Of a stretch of 64,000 nucleotides of DNA, positions 26,919 to 35,474 are shown piece by piece. The first letter of the stretch is position 1. Each line of letters begins with the position of its first letter. Under the pieces are notes generated by a model, which did not search any database, had not been told where the DNA came from, and was given only the letters and a program-made list of their open reading frames with translations. Where the stretch lies: the NCBI GenBank assembly GCA_000212915.1, contig CM001167.1, forward strand, positions 669,780-733,779. Reading direction: 5' to 3'. This DNA comes from Bacteroides coprosuis DSM 18011. Lineage in GTDB: Bacteria; Bacteroidota; Bacteroidia; Bacteroidales; Bacteroidaceae. Made by a program: the position numbers and the translations under genes.

Positions 26919-28175
26919 TTACTTTTGAATGATGTGTCCGAATTTATTTATTCGTCCTCTCCATACTTCATTAGAGTTCCAATATATCCAAATGTAATTA
27001 TTTTGATCGATGGTTAATGCACACATCTCTTCTTTTTTATCTTCAAACTCTTTGGGTAGGAACACTTTTTTATTTACTTTATTCCAATCCTGCCCATTGA
27101 GTGATTCATAAATTGCATCGTATTTAGCTCCAAAGGCATATAGCTTTTTATCATAGTAGAAAACATGAGGTTGCTCTAAATAAGGGCATTGTTTGTCTAC
27201 ATTAGTACTAATCATCTTACTCCAAGTACTACCCGTCTCAGAGAACCAAGCTAGAGTGGATTCGCCCTCTTCTGGCTGTCCCATTAATATTGCTGAATTA
27301 TTTCTTTCGTAAAAAGCAGAGCTTACTCGTTGAGTTGGGAAATCAGTAGGGACTAAAGAGCCTTCTTTCCAACTTTCGTCTTTTTCTTTTTTTGAAATAA
27401 ATTTACCCTCTCTAATAGCCATAAGGGTATTGTCAGGGGTTACGACTAATAAGTTTTGAATATTTGTACCAAGTTGCATATTTGTCCATGTCTCACCATT
27501 TTCTGAAACAAAAATAGTGTTATCAGCTAACATATAGAGTTTGTTTTTACTACTTAGGACGTTTTGAATCTCTTGAATTTCATCTAATCTTGATAATGCA
27601 ATTTCATTCCATTGTTCTGCTTTTGGGGTTTTAGCTGTAGATGCTTGTAATTTATTATCATAAATAAAGATATTGTCATCTAATGAAACGGCAAAAGATT
27701 CTCCCTTGTTAAGTTGAGGGCTATTATTCATATTTACCCAAAGTAGAGAATCTGGATCTTCCTTGTGCACATTTATGGTTAAAGTATATTCTCTATCGTA
27801 ATTGTGATCCATTGCATATACCTTAAATTTTAGAGGTTTACTTAGATCAACAGAGTCAACTTGATAATTAAAGATTGTGTCTTTTCCGTCATTACCAATA
27901 CGCGATATCATTCCTCCGACAGTTTGTATTGATTTAACTAAAATATTATTAACTATAGTATCTGCATTAACAGGAAGGGAGTCAGTGTTGAAAATTTGAT
28001 TGTTAATTTGGTCGATTGTTAAAGGAACTTCTTTCCCAAATACTGTGTCAATGCTGATTGCATGAACTGTTGCGTCAGTACTTAGTTCTATCGTTTTATT
28101 ATCCGACTTCAAACAGGAAGTAAATATTGTAGCTAGTATAAGACTAGATAGTATGGGTAATAGCTTTATTTTCAT
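26919..28175 (-). CDS. DUF6242-like lipoprotein
   Basis: The 418-aa protein has a signal peptide with lipobox IFTS-C21. The N-terminal half contains a strand-rich Ig-like segment (about residues 30-130), and the C-terminal half shows kelch/BNR-like repeated blades (for example ENGETWTNMQLG near 225, SETGSTWSKM near 315 and SLNGQDWNKV near 365). I recognise it as the DUF6242-type family found next to uppS and bamA in Bacteroides. Its role is unknown; the blades suggest binding. Confidence 0.75.
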   Translation of the reverse strand: MKIKLLPILSSLILATIFTSCLKSDNKTIELSTDATVHAISIDTVFGKEVPLTIDQINNQIFNTDSLPVNADTIVNNILVKSIQTVGGMISRIGNDGKDTIFNYQVDSVDLSKPLKFKVYAMDHNYDREYTLTINVHKEDPDSLLWVNMNNSPQLNKGESFAVSLDDNIFIYDNKLQASTAKTPKAEQWNEIALSRLDEIQEIQNVLSSKNKLYMLADNTIFVSENGETWTNMQLGTNIQNLLVVTPDNTLMAIREGKFISKKEKDESWKEGSLVPTDFPTQRVSSAFYERNNSAILMGQPEEGESTLAWFSETGSTWSKMISTNVDKQCPYLEQPHVFYYDKKLYAFGAKYDAIYESLNGQDWNKVNKKVFLPKEFEDKKEEMCALTIDQNNYIWIYWNSNEVWRGRINKFGHIIQK

Positions 28176-28456
28176 TTGAAAAGATTTGTTTATTTTCGGT
28201 TTTACAAATTTAGGAACATTTTTAGCTATATAATATTAAGTATCTAATATTTATATATTTTTTCAAATATAAACAGCTTTCATCGTGAGTTATATCTTCA
28301 TATCTAAGCTGTATTGAGTATAGTTCCTTTTTGTTCGTTCTTTTAATATTTTGATATACTTGCAAATATAACCAATCTTTTCAGACTCCTAAATGATAGT
28401 CTATATAAGTATATCAGAATTGGTAAATATAATGTAATATCTATAATAAAAGGACT
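28176..28456. other. AT-rich intergenic region between DUF6242 gene and ribD
   Basis: Three minus-strand TAnnTTTG boxes occur here (complements of 28205-28212, 28264-28271 and 28363-28370), the first closest to the DUF6242 start. None has a clear TTTG at 19-20 bases. I see no RNA gene or riboswitch; in particular, no FMN riboswitch is visible near ribD. Confidence 0.4.
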
Positions 28457-29503
28457 TTATACCCATTCTTTCTTTTTATATATTCTATAATATCTCCCCA
28501 TTTTTTTGACTCTTTGATATTTTGTATGAGTAGGAATTTGTGCAGCGCTGACTCCTTTTAAAATACTTTGAGGAGATTCCTCTATGTGTGTCTCATCCCA
28601 TAAATCAGCGTCAATAAAAGATTGATGTAATTGAGCTCCCCCCTCAACAAGTACAGATTGAATGTTTTGAAAATACATCCAATTTAATATTTGAGTTAGG
28701 ATATCTGCATTGAAATCAAGTTGAATGTAGGTTCTGTTTTTAAAGTTGCTTTTTTTGTCGACTTCAGTAAAAATAAATGTTGGAGTGCTCCCATCAAATA
28801 TATGCAAGGTATTTGGGAGACTTAAATATCTATCAATAATTAAACGAATAGGGTCCTTTTGGTACCAGTGTCTTGTTGTTAGAGAAGGATTATCTAATAG
28901 GGCTGTTCTTCTTCCGACTAAAATAGATTCAACTTCAGCTCTTCTTTTATGAGTTAATATAGAACTTAAAGGGCTTGATAAAAGAGTGGGAGTACCTGAG
29001 CTTCTTATTTGATCAATATATCCATCTGCTGATTCGGCCCACTTTAATAGGATGTAAGGTCTTTTTTCTTCTTGAAAGATATAAAAACGGTGTATTAATT
29101 CTTTACACTCGTTTTCTAAAATACCTATTTCTACTTTGATTCCTTGTTCTTTGAGTTTCGCTATCCCTCTTCCTGCTACTTTACTGAAAGGATCCTGGCA
29201 GCCAATCACTACGTGGGGTATTTTTTTATTTATAATTAAATCCACACATGGAGGCGTTTTTCCTGTGTGCGAGCAAGGTTCTAAACTGACGAAAATGGTA
29301 GATTCGGGGAGTAAAGATTGGTCTTTAACAGAATTTATAGCATTTACCTCTGCATGTGCTTTACCGCTTTGGATATGAAAGCCTTCCCCTATAATTATCC
29401 CTTTATGAACAATGACTGCTCCGACTAATGGGTTGGGTGCTGCATGAAGTTTTCCGTAAGATGCTAACTGAATGCATCTTTTCATATATTTCTCTTTGTC
29501 CAT
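28457..29503 (-). CDS. ribD: Bifunctional riboflavin biosynthesis protein RibD
   Basis: RibD first deaminates and then reduces the pyrimidine intermediate of riboflavin synthesis. The N-terminal deaminase half shows the zinc motifs HAEVNAI (near residue 49) and PCSHTGKTPPC (near 76-86). The reductase half runs from about 150 to the end (YILLKWAESADGYI, then SVLVEGGAQLH near 296). The 348-aa length fits the bifunctional form. It is divergent from prmC, with start codons about 55 bases apart. Confidence 0.94.
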   Translation of the reverse strand: MDKEKYMKRCIQLASYGKLHAAPNPLVGAVIVHKGIIIGEGFHIQSGKAHAEVNAINSVKDQSLLPESTIFVSLEPCSHTGKTPPCVDLIINKKIPHVVIGCQDPFSKVAGRGIAKLKEQGIKVEIGILENECKELIHRFYIFQEEKRPYILLKWAESADGYIDQIRSSGTPTLLSSPLSSILTHKRRAEVESILVGRRTALLDNPSLTTRHWYQKDPIRLIIDRYLSLPNTLHIFDGSTPTFIFTEVDKKSNFKNRTYIQLDFNADILTQILNWMYFQNIQSVLVEGGAQLHQSFIDADLWDETHIEESPQSILKGVSAAQIPTHTKYQRVKKMGRYYRIYKKKEWV

Positions 29504-29557
29504 CTTCTAGGCAAGTCTTTTAAATTTTGTTACTTTTGTTAGTAAACAAGAACATTG

Positions 29558-30391
29558 ATGCGAAAAACAAAAACATATATCTATGATTCTCTGCAATCTG
29601 TCTATAATCCTCAAGAACTAAAAAGTATTACGATGGTTATTTGTCGTGATATTTTAAAGTTGGATGAGATGGATGTTTACTTACGCAAAGATATTAAATT
29701 ATCTCGTAGTAAAAGAGATCGATTAAAACAGTCTATCAAACGTTTGCAAAATCATGAGCCAATTCAATACGTCTCAGGTTCAGCTTATTTTTATGGATCA
29801 AGATTTAGAGTAAAGCAAGGAGTCTTAATCCCGAGACCAGAAACAGAAGAGTTAGTGGATTTAATTTTACGTGAAAACAAGGGAAGGTATGCTCTCCTCG
29901 ATATTGGTACAGGAAGTGGTTGTATTGCTATTTCAATAGCAAAAAACAATCCTGAAGCGAAAGTTGAGGCTTGGGATGTATCCGATGATGCCTTAAAAAT
30001 AGCGAGATCTAATAATAAAAAATTGGAAACTCACGTAAGATTTAGGAAACAAGACATTCTTACCTATCACTCAAAAAAAAGAAAGTTTGATGTCATCGTT
30101 AGTAATCCTCCTTATATTACAAATAAAGAGAAAAAACTGATGGACAAAAATGTTTTGAATTGGGAGCCTGAAGTTGCTTTGTTTGTTGAAGATCATAATC
30201 CTCTTCTTTTTTATAATCGAATAGGTGAAGTTGGACTTTTCCTACTGCGTCGAGGTGGCAGATTATACTTTGAGATTAATCAGGCTTATGGGGTACAAGT
30301 AGCAAAGCTATTAGAACAAAAAGGATATAAAAACGTTCAAGTTCTAAAAGACTTATTTGGTAAAGACAGAATAGTTACGGCTGAACGATGA
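29558..30391 (+). CDS. prmC: Peptide chain release factor N5-glutamine methyltransferase
   Basis: PrmC methylates the glutamine of the GGQ motif in release factors RF1 and RF2. The SAM-binding block is LLDIGTGSGCIAISIA (around residues 110-125), and the catalytic NPPY lies in VSNPPYITNKEK (near 186). A TTG three bases upstream could also start the frame, but the ATG gives the usual PrmC beginning and is preferred. 277 aa. It overlaps recX by four bases and has a TACTTTTG box at 29531-29538. Confidence 0.93.
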   Translation: MRKTKTYIYDSLQSVYNPQELKSITMVICRDILKLDEMDVYLRKDIKLSRSKRDRLKQSIKRLQNHEPIQYVSGSAYFYGSRFRVKQGVLIPRPETEELVDLILRENKGRYALLDIGTGSGCIAISIAKNNPEAKVEAWDVSDDALKIARSNNKKLETHVRFRKQDILTYHSKKRKFDVIVSNPPYITNKEKKLMDKNVLNWEPEVALFVEDHNPLLFYNRIGEVGLFLLRRGGRLYFEINQAYGVQVAKLLEQKGYKNVQVLKDLFGKDRIVTAER

Positions 30392-30861
30392 AAGGTAAAA
30401 TATCAGTAGATGAAGCATTGAATCAGGTTGCTTCCTATTGTTCTATAGCAGAACGTTGTAAAAGTGATATAGAGAAAAAACTATCTATGTGGGAACTCGA
30501 CAAGGAAGATCTAAATTCTATCTTTGAATACTTAGAAAAAGAGAATTTTTTGAATGAGTCAAGATATGCTTCTGCTTATGTTAACGATAAGTATCGATTT
30601 GCAAAGTGGGGAAAAAAGAAAATAGCACAGTCTTTATATTTAAAAGGATTAGATAATAATATGATTCAAGAATCTTTAAGGACGATTGATAAAGACGTTT
30701 ATATAAATAACTTGAAATCCATATTAGAAGTTAAAAAAAGGTCAGTTAAGGCTAAAAATAGTTTTGAGTTAAATCAAAAACTAGCACGTTTTGCTCTAGG
30801 TAGAGGATTTGAATATGATGACATCATGCATGTTTTACCCGATTTAGAAGATGATTATTGA
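30388..30861 (+). CDS. recX: Regulatory protein RecX
   Basis: RecX binds RecA filaments and limits recombination. At 157 aa the protein has the tandem three-helix repeats of the family: the first near residues 12-60 (CSIAERCKSDIEKKL), then the second marked by FLNESRYASAYVNDKYRFAKWGKKKI around 60-85, and a third at the C-terminus (KLARFALGRGFEYDDI). It overlaps prmC by four bases and is probably translated with it, but no functional link is implied. Confidence 0.9.
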   Translation: MKGKISVDEALNQVASYCSIAERCKSDIEKKLSMWELDKEDLNSIFEYLEKENFLNESRYASAYVNDKYRFAKWGKKKIAQSLYLKGLDNNMIQESLRTIDKDVYINNLKSILEVKKRSVKAKNSFELNQKLARFALGRGFEYDDIMHVLPDLEDDY

Positions 30862-30910
30862 GTCTTATACAGTCTTGATTAGTCTTAAAGTGCATAGCTA
30901 TTCATTATTT

Positions 30911-30956
30911 AAACTAGGTCGGTATATATACAACTATTAGCTACCGACCTATAGTT
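30911..30956 (+). terminator. Hairpin between recX and pyrE
   Basis: CTAGGTCGGTA pairs with TACCGACCTATAG around a loop of about 17 bases. There is no following T-run, so it could be a weak terminator for prmC-recX or a site connected with pyrE, whose promoter begins about 20 bases later. Confidence 0.4.
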
Positions 30957-30974
30957 AAATAAAAGAACTTATAC

Positions 30975-31005
30975 TTTTCAATTTCAATCGCTTTCTTTAC
31001 TTTTG
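30975..31005 (+). promoter_or_regulatory. Promoter of pyrE
   Basis: TTTC (30975-30978), 19 bases, then TACTTTTG (30998-31005), which matches TAnnTTTG. It is 38 bases upstream of the pyrE ATG. Confidence 0.6.
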
Positions 31006-31043
31006 TAATTGAATATTCACCACACGTCAGTATTTTTATTATT

Positions 31044-31679
31044 ATGAAAACTTTAGAAAAGTTATTCGCAGAGAAACTTCTTAAAATCAAGGCGATTAAG
31101 TTACAACCAGCAAACCCTTTTACTTGGGCTTCAGGATGGAAATCTCCATTTTATTGTGACAACCGAAAAACCTTATCTTATCCCTCTCTTCGTAATTTTG
31201 TAAAGATTGAAATAGCTCGAGTAATTCTTGAGCGTTTTGGTCAAGTTGACGCTATTGCAGGTGTTGCAACAGGAGCTATTCCTCAAGGAGCGCTTGTGGC
31301 AGATTTGTTAAATCTACCCTTTGTCTATGTACGTAGTACTCCCAAAGAGCATGGTTTGGAAAATCTTATTGAAGGAGAGTTAAGACCAGGGATGAGGGTT
31401 GTCGTAATAGAAGACCTTGTTTCTACAGGTGGAAGTAGTTTGAAGGCTGTAGAAGCTATTCGTCGTGATGGTTGTGATGTAATTGGTATGGTTGCTGCAT
31501 TTACTTATGGCTTTGCTGTTGCAGATAAAGCTTTTAAGGAGGCAAAAGTACCTTTGGTTACTTTGACTAATTATGAATCGGTACTCGAAGTATCTTTGAA
31601 AACAGGATATATTCAGGAATCAGATGTTGAAATCTTAGATGAATGGAGAAAAAGTCCTGCAGATTGGGATGCTAAATAA
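31044..31679 (+). CDS. pyrE: Orotate phosphoribosyltransferase
   Basis: PyrE joins orotate to PRPP in pyrimidine synthesis. The conserved N-terminal TWASGWKSPFYCDNRK is near residues 27-42. The PRPP loop reads VVVIEDLVSTGGSSLKA near 117-133, with an upstream VATGAIPQGALVA segment. 211 aa. It precedes the SRPBCC gene and argH; a hairpin at about 31703-31756 could separate them. Confidence 0.95.
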   Translation: MKTLEKLFAEKLLKIKAIKLQPANPFTWASGWKSPFYCDNRKTLSYPSLRNFVKIEIARVILERFGQVDAIAGVATGAIPQGALVADLLNLPFVYVRSTPKEHGLENLIEGELRPGMRVVVIEDLVSTGGSSLKAVEAIRRDGCDVIGMVAAFTYGFAVADKAFKEAKVPLVTLTNYESVLEVSLKTGYIQESDVEILDEWRKSPADWDAK

Positions 31680-31702
31680 TTTGAGTATTTAAAATTGAGA
31701 TT

Positions 31703-31756
31703 AAGAAGAGAAGAGCTTTCAAGCATATTAGTTTGAATGACTCTTCTTGTTTTTTA
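31703..31756 (+). terminator. Candidate terminator after pyrE
   Basis: AAGAAGAG-type sequence pairs with CTCTTCTT across a long loop, which itself holds a TTCAA/TTGAA pairing, and is followed by GTTTTTTA. The pairing is irregular, so this is tentative. Confidence 0.4.
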
Positions 31757-31774
31757 TAGTTCAAAACTAAATTT

Positions 31775-32185
31775 ATGAGCAAATTTGAAAGTTCAGTAAA
31801 AATAATTCCTTTTTCACAGGAGCGAGTGTATGATAAAATTTCAGATTTAAGTAATCTGGAATCTGTTAAAGACAAACTACCAGAAGACAAAGTTAAGGAT
31901 CTTAAGTTTGATAAAGATTCTTTGAGTTTTAGTGTCAGTCCTATTGGTGAAATACGTCTTCAAGTTGTTGAACGCAATCCTTTTGACTGTGTGAAGTTTG
32001 AAACAACAAACTCTCCATTGCCTTTCACTCTTTGGGTTCAATTAGTACCTACAACAGAAGAAGAGTGTAAAATGCGTATTACAATAGATGTAGAATTAAA
32101 TCCATTTATTCAAGGTATGGTTAAAAAGCCTCTAATGGATGGATTAGAAAAAATGGCAACTATGTTGTCTATGATTCAATATTAA
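31775..32185 (+). CDS. SRPBCC-family (polyketide cyclase/START-like) protein
   Basis: A 136-aa protein with the SRPBCC helix-grip layout: SSVKIIPFSQERVYDKISDLSNL at residues 6-28, a central beta-sheet and a C-terminal helix (FIQGMVKKPLMDGLEKMATMLSMI). Such folds bind lipids or small hydrophobic ligands; no catalytic residues are evident. It lies 14 bases before argH, which implies co-transcription but gives no function. Confidence 0.75.
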   Translation: MSKFESSVKIIPFSQERVYDKISDLSNLESVKDKLPEDKVKDLKFDKDSLSFSVSPIGEIRLQVVERNPFDCVKFETTNSPLPFTLWVQLVPTTEEECKMRITIDVELNPFIQGMVKKPLMDGLEKMATMLSMIQY

Positions 32186-32199
32186 AAAGAAGGAAGCAG

Positions 32200-33540
32200 A
32201 TGGCACACAAACTTTGGGAGAAATCGACTGAAGTCAATAAGAATATTGAAAAGTTCACAGTAGGTAAGGATAGAGAGTTAGATCTCTTCCTTGCTAAACA
32301 TGATATCATGGGATCTTTAGCCCATACTAAAATGCTTGCTCACATCAATTTGTTGACCAATGAAGAGATGGAAATGATTCATAGAGAGCTAATAGATATC
32401 TATGCAATTGCAGAGCGTGGTGAGTTTACAATAGAAGATGGAGTGGAAGATGTACACTCTCAAGTTGAATTAATGCTTACTCGACGCTTGGGAGATGTAG
32501 GTAAAAAAATTCATAGTGGCCGTTCTAGAAATGATCAAGTGTTATTAGATCTTAAACTCTTTACACGAGAAGGCATACAAAAAATAGCAGAATCTGTAAA
32601 TCATTTGTTTTATGCGTTGATTGAGCAGAGTGAAAAGTATAAGCAAGTATTGATGCCTGGTTATACCCATTTACAAATCGCTATGCCTTCTTCATTCGGA
32701 CTTTGGTTTGGTGCTTATGCTGAAAGCTTAGTCGATGATTTATACTTCTTACAAGCGGCATTTAAGATGTGTAATCGGAACCCTTTAGGTTCTGCTGCTG
32801 GATATGGATCGTCATTTCCTTTAGATAGGATGATGACAACTGAGTTGCTAGGTTTTGATTCTCTTAATTACAACGTAGTGTATGCTCAGATGGGAAGAGG
32901 TAAGCTAGAACGTAATGTTTCTTTTGCTATGGCGACCATCGCAGGTACTCTAGCCAAGTTGGCTTATGACGCTTGCTTGTACAATAGTCAAAACTTTAAT
33001 TTTGTAAAGCTACCTGATGAATGTACTACAGGTTCAAGTATTATGCCCCACAAGAAAAATCCAGATGTATTTGAGCTAATACGTGCTAAGTGTAATAAGA
33101 TTCAGGGCCTACCACAGCAAATAATGCTTATAATGAATAATTTACCTTCAGGTTATTTTAGAGATTTACAGATTATTAAAGAAGTATTTGTTCCTGCATT
33201 TAATGAGCTTTTAGACTGTTTGGATATGACAACCTATATTATTAAAGAAATGAAGGTAAATAAGGATATTTTGAAAGATGATAAGTATTTACTGATATTT
33301 AGTGTTGAAGAAGTTAACCGACTGGTATTGGAAGGTATGCCTTTTAGAGATGCTTATAAAAAAGTAGGATTGGATATTGAAGCTGGTAAATTCACTCATT
33401 CTAGAGAAGTCTTTCACACTCATGAGGGAAGTATTGGAAATCTTTGCAATAATGAAATTGTCAAATTAGGAGAAAAAGCTTTTCAATCCTTTAATTTTGA
33501 TAAAATAGAAAGGTCTGAAAAAGAATTACTTAGAAGATAG
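32200..33540 (+). CDS. argH: Argininosuccinate lyase
   Basis: ArgH splits argininosuccinate to arginine and fumarate, the last step of the pathway. The fumarase-superfamily signature GSSIMPHKKNPD (around residues 278-289) is present, as are HSQVELMLTRRLGDVGKKIHSGRSRNDQV near 88-116 and the GYTHLQIAMPSSFG segment. 446 aa, normal. It is apart from the argR operon, at 38-42.6 kb in this window, and follows the SRPBCC gene. Confidence 0.95.
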   Translation: MAHKLWEKSTEVNKNIEKFTVGKDRELDLFLAKHDIMGSLAHTKMLAHINLLTNEEMEMIHRELIDIYAIAERGEFTIEDGVEDVHSQVELMLTRRLGDVGKKIHSGRSRNDQVLLDLKLFTREGIQKIAESVNHLFYALIEQSEKYKQVLMPGYTHLQIAMPSSFGLWFGAYAESLVDDLYFLQAAFKMCNRNPLGSAAGYGSSFPLDRMMTTELLGFDSLNYNVVYAQMGRGKLERNVSFAMATIAGTLAKLAYDACLYNSQNFNFVKLPDECTTGSSIMPHKKNPDVFELIRAKCNKIQGLPQQIMLIMNNLPSGYFRDLQIIKEVFVPAFNELLDCLDMTTYIIKEMKVNKDILKDDKYLLIFSVEEVNRLVLEGMPFRDAYKKVGLDIEAGKFTHSREVFHTHEGSIGNLCNNEIVKLGEKAFQSFNFDKIERSEKELLRR

Positions 33541-33584
33541 CAGTTGTTTTTTTGAAACTTTTTTAAAAAATAATGCCTAATTTG

Positions 33585-33616
33585 TTTGGTAGAAATAAAT
33601 AGACTCCATATCTTTG
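33585..33616 (+). promoter_or_regulatory. Promoter of tRNA-Gly and tRNA-Leu
   Basis: TTTG (33585-33588), 20 bases, then TATCTTTG (33609-33616). An excellent Bacteroidetes promoter 14 bases before the tRNA-Gly 5' end. Confidence 0.8.
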
Positions 33617-33629
33617 CACCCGTTGAAAC

Positions 33630-33702
33630 GCGAAAGTAGCTCAGTTGGTAGAGCACAACCTTGCCAAGGTTGGGGTCGCGGGTTCGAATCCCGTCTTTCG
33701 CT
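33630..33702 (+). tRNA. tRNA-Gly (GCC)
   Basis: A 73-base cloverleaf: acceptor GCGAAAG paired with CTTTCGC, D-arm GTAGCTCAGTTGGTAGAGC, anticodon arm CAACC-TTGCCAA-GGTTG with anticodon GCC, and a T-arm containing GGTTCGAATCC. No CCA is encoded. Confidence 0.97.
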
Positions 33703-33719
33703 CAATTACAAAGATTGCT

Positions 33720-33804
33720 GCTCGAATGGTGGAATCGGTAGACACGAGGGACTTAAAATCCCTTGGCTATTGCAGCTGTGCGGGTTCAAGTCCCGCTTCG
33801 AGTA
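33720..33804 (+). tRNA. tRNA-Leu (TAA)
   Basis: An 85-base tRNA with a long variable arm (TTGGCTATTGCAGCTGTG region), anticodon arm AGGGA-CTTAAAA-TCCCT with anticodon TAA, and T-loop GGTTCAAGTCC. The acceptor pairs GCTCGAA with TTCGAGT, with a G-U first pair. It lies 17 bases after tRNA-Gly and shares its transcript. Confidence 0.95.
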
Positions 33805-33805
33805 C

Positions 33806-33843
33806 AAAAGCTCTGATAACTTAGTTGTCAGAGCTTTTTTTTT
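33806..33843 (+). terminator. Terminator after tRNA-Leu
   Basis: AAAAGCTCTGATAAC pairs with GTTGTCAGAGCTTTT (one G-U), followed by a T-run. Confidence 0.85.
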
Positions 33844-33865
33844 ATATGTTTTATAGTACGAATCT

Positions 33866-33966
33866 GGGTCAGTCCGGGGATCACGGGGGTCACGGGTCAC
33901 CTGCAAAACTTGGGGGGATAACTTATTAAGCAAATAGTTTAGTCACTCTAAATAGAAAGAAACTAA
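33866..33966 (-). repeat. Inverted fragment of the end of the second ISAon1-like element
   Basis: This 101-base piece is an inverted copy of the right end of the element at 35398-36858. Its body (ACCTGCAAAACTTGGGGGG, ATAACTTATTAAGC, AAATAGTTTAGTCACTC and onwards to GAAACTAA) matches the complement of the terminal repeat and the last codons of that element's transposase, with few differences. It stops exactly where the first ISAon1-like element begins. It is the remnant of another copy truncated by that insertion or by recombination. Confidence 0.85.
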
Positions 33967-34039
33967 GGGTCAGTCCGTAAAGTTGGGGATTTAACAATTA
34001 GTCCATTTCTACTTCCCTCATAAATACTACTTTTGATCC

Positions 34040-34399
34040 ATGAAAAAGAAAGCAATCGATTATAAGGATATATTGTCCATGTTCCTTCCCAAAGGCATGC
34101 TTGACTATTTTGATTTTACCGACTATTCAGATATGGGTGATTATTATATATTCTCTCTTGAAGAGAAAAATAGTATACCAGAAGAGTATTCAAGTCTTCC
34201 ACTAGTTTCCAAAGGTTTTTATCCAGAGATAACAGTCACAGATTTTCCTGTTCGCGACCGCACTGTATACTTAAAAATTAAACGCCGCAGATGGGAGGAT
34301 AAGCAAACTGGTAAGACATACAGCAGAGACTGGAAATTGGTTGCAGACGGGACTAGGATAACAGCCGAGTTCGGTTCTTTTTTAAAAGAGTTACATTGA
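34040..34399 (+). CDS. ISAon1-like transposase, N-terminal ORF (first copy)
   Basis: A 119-aa protein with a putative DNA-binding role. The conserved block runs from LVSKGFYPEITVTDFPVRDRTVYLKIKRRRW (cited as residues 55-85) to GSFLKELH at the stop. A promoter-like TACTTTTG lies just five bases upstream of the ATG. The C-terminal ORF is in the +1 frame and open from 34386, giving a 14-base overlap. The full transposase therefore probably needs a +1 frameshift at the end of this ORF, near the CAT-TGA stop. Confidence 0.85.
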   Translation: MKKKAIDYKDILSMFLPKGMLDYFDFTDYSDMGDYYIFSLEEKNSIPEEYSSLPLVSKGFYPEITVTDFPVRDRTVYLKIKRRRWEDKQTGKTYSRDWKLVADGTRITAEFGSFLKELH

Positions 34400-34529
34400 T
34401 AATCATGAAGTTAGCATAAAAGTAGTAGCTGACTTCTGCCATCTGAAGTCGAAGACACTTAACGATTACTACAAGGAACATCTAAGTGGTTATCGTTCTT
34501 GGAATCAGCTCTCTCATGCTGATCAGTAC

Positions 34530-35378
34530 ATGTATTTCAAAGACAATTTAGGTGAGAATATATCTATTGACGAAACAGCCCTAAGCAACGGAGAGTTATA
34601 CACCATTGTAACGGGTAAGGCTGGTCATGGTAAGCATGGCACAGTTATAGCTATGATAAAGGGAACAAAGGCTGACGATGTATGTAGATATCTACTGAAG
34701 TTACCAGAAGGGAAACGCAAGATGGTCAAGAACGTGACACTTGACATGGCCGGAAGTATGAGACAGATAGCCAAGAGATGCTTTCCTTACGCTACACAGA
34801 TCATAGACCGCTTTCATGTACAAAAGTTGATGCAGGAAGCATTGCAGGAGCTACGTGTGCAATACCGCTGGCAGGTTATTGAGCAGGAGAACTCAAATAT
34901 AAAAAGAGCAAGGAAAGAAAAGAGAAAATATATACCTCCATGTTTTGATAACGGGGATACCATAAGACAACTTCTTGTACGCAGCAGATATCTACTATTC
35001 AAAAGTCCTGATAAATGGACAAACTCCCAAAGAATAAGGGCTGAGATACTCTTTAAGCAGTTTGACGACATAAAACAATTCTATTACTTGACTCTACAAC
35101 TCGGACAGATATATTCACATAACTACGATAAAAATGTTGCCAGGGTAAAGCTTGCACTGTGGTTTAATAAGGTAGAGCAGTGGAATTACCCTCAGTTCTA
35201 TACGGTAATAGAGACGTTTAAAAATCACAATGATAGGATATTGAATTTCTTTGAAAACAGACTCACCAATGCAGCAGCTGAATCTTTCAATGCCAAGCTT
35301 AAATCATTTAGGGCTACATTCAGAGGAGTAGATGATGTAAAGTTCTATCTGTATAGAGTGATGATGCTATATGCTTAA
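34530..35378 (+). CDS. ISAon1-like transposase, C-terminal DDE ORF (first copy)
   Basis: The ORF from the ATG at 34530 is 282 aa, but the same frame is open from 34386 and encodes family-conserved residues upstream of the ATG (DNHEVSIKVVADFCHLKSK, then YYKEHLSGYRSW). The functional product is therefore likely a frameshift fusion with the previous ORF. Catalytic motifs: SIDETALSNGELYTI (11-25), VTLDMAGSM and IDRFHVQKL near 86-99, and the late ENRLTNAAAESFNAKLK with the glutamate. It is an ISL3-like DDE transposase. Confidence 0.88.
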   Translation: MYFKDNLGENISIDETALSNGELYTIVTGKAGHGKHGTVIAMIKGTKADDVCRYLLKLPEGKRKMVKNVTLDMAGSMRQIAKRCFPYATQIIDRFHVQKLMQEALQELRVQYRWQVIEQENSNIKRARKEKRKYIPPCFDNGDTIRQLLVRSRYLLFKSPDKWTNSQRIRAEILFKQFDDIKQFYYLTLQLGQIYSHNYDKNVARVKLALWFNKVEQWNYPQFYTVIETFKNHNDRILNFFENRLTNAAAESFNAKLKSFRATFRGVDDVKFYLYRVMMLYA

Positions 35379-35449
35379 TTGTTAAATCCCCAAGAATACG
35401 GATTGATCCGGGATCACCTGCAAAAGCAGGGGGGGAACATCAAAAAGAT

Positions 35450-35457
35450 TATCTTTG
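35450..35457 (+). promoter_or_regulatory. -7 box of the second ISAon1-like transposase
   Basis: TATCTTTG fits TAnnTTTG and lies 18 bases before the ATG at 35475. No clear -33 box is present. Confidence 0.5.
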
Positions 35458-35474
35458 TAGAAAAAACAAAAGCT

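Larger units (their letters stand above)
33967..35409 (+). mobile_element. ISAon1-like insertion sequence, first copy
   Basis: The element is 1443 bp. The left end GGGTCAGTCCGTA...TTGGGGATTTAACAATTA is repeated in inverted form at the right end (complement of 35374-35409, with few differences). It carries two overlapping ORFs in a +1 relation. It lacks a target duplication: its left flank is the fragment at 33866-33966 and its right end overlaps the left end of the next element. Confidence 0.85.

Noticed and set aside
28176-28456. FMN riboswitch near ribD
   Set aside because: The sequence lies downstream of ribD, not upstream, and shows none of the RFN-type conserved pairings. The ribD 5' leader is only about 55 bases long and cannot hold one.
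29555-29557. TTG start three bases before the prmC ATG
   Set aside because: The ATG at 29558 gives the family-like start; the TTG adds only one residue and is not needed.
35379-35474. Upstream extension of the second ISAon1-like N-terminal ORF from a TTG
   Set aside because: The start lies in the terminal repeat of the preceding element, and the added residues have no family similarity. ATG 35475 with a -7 box is preferred.
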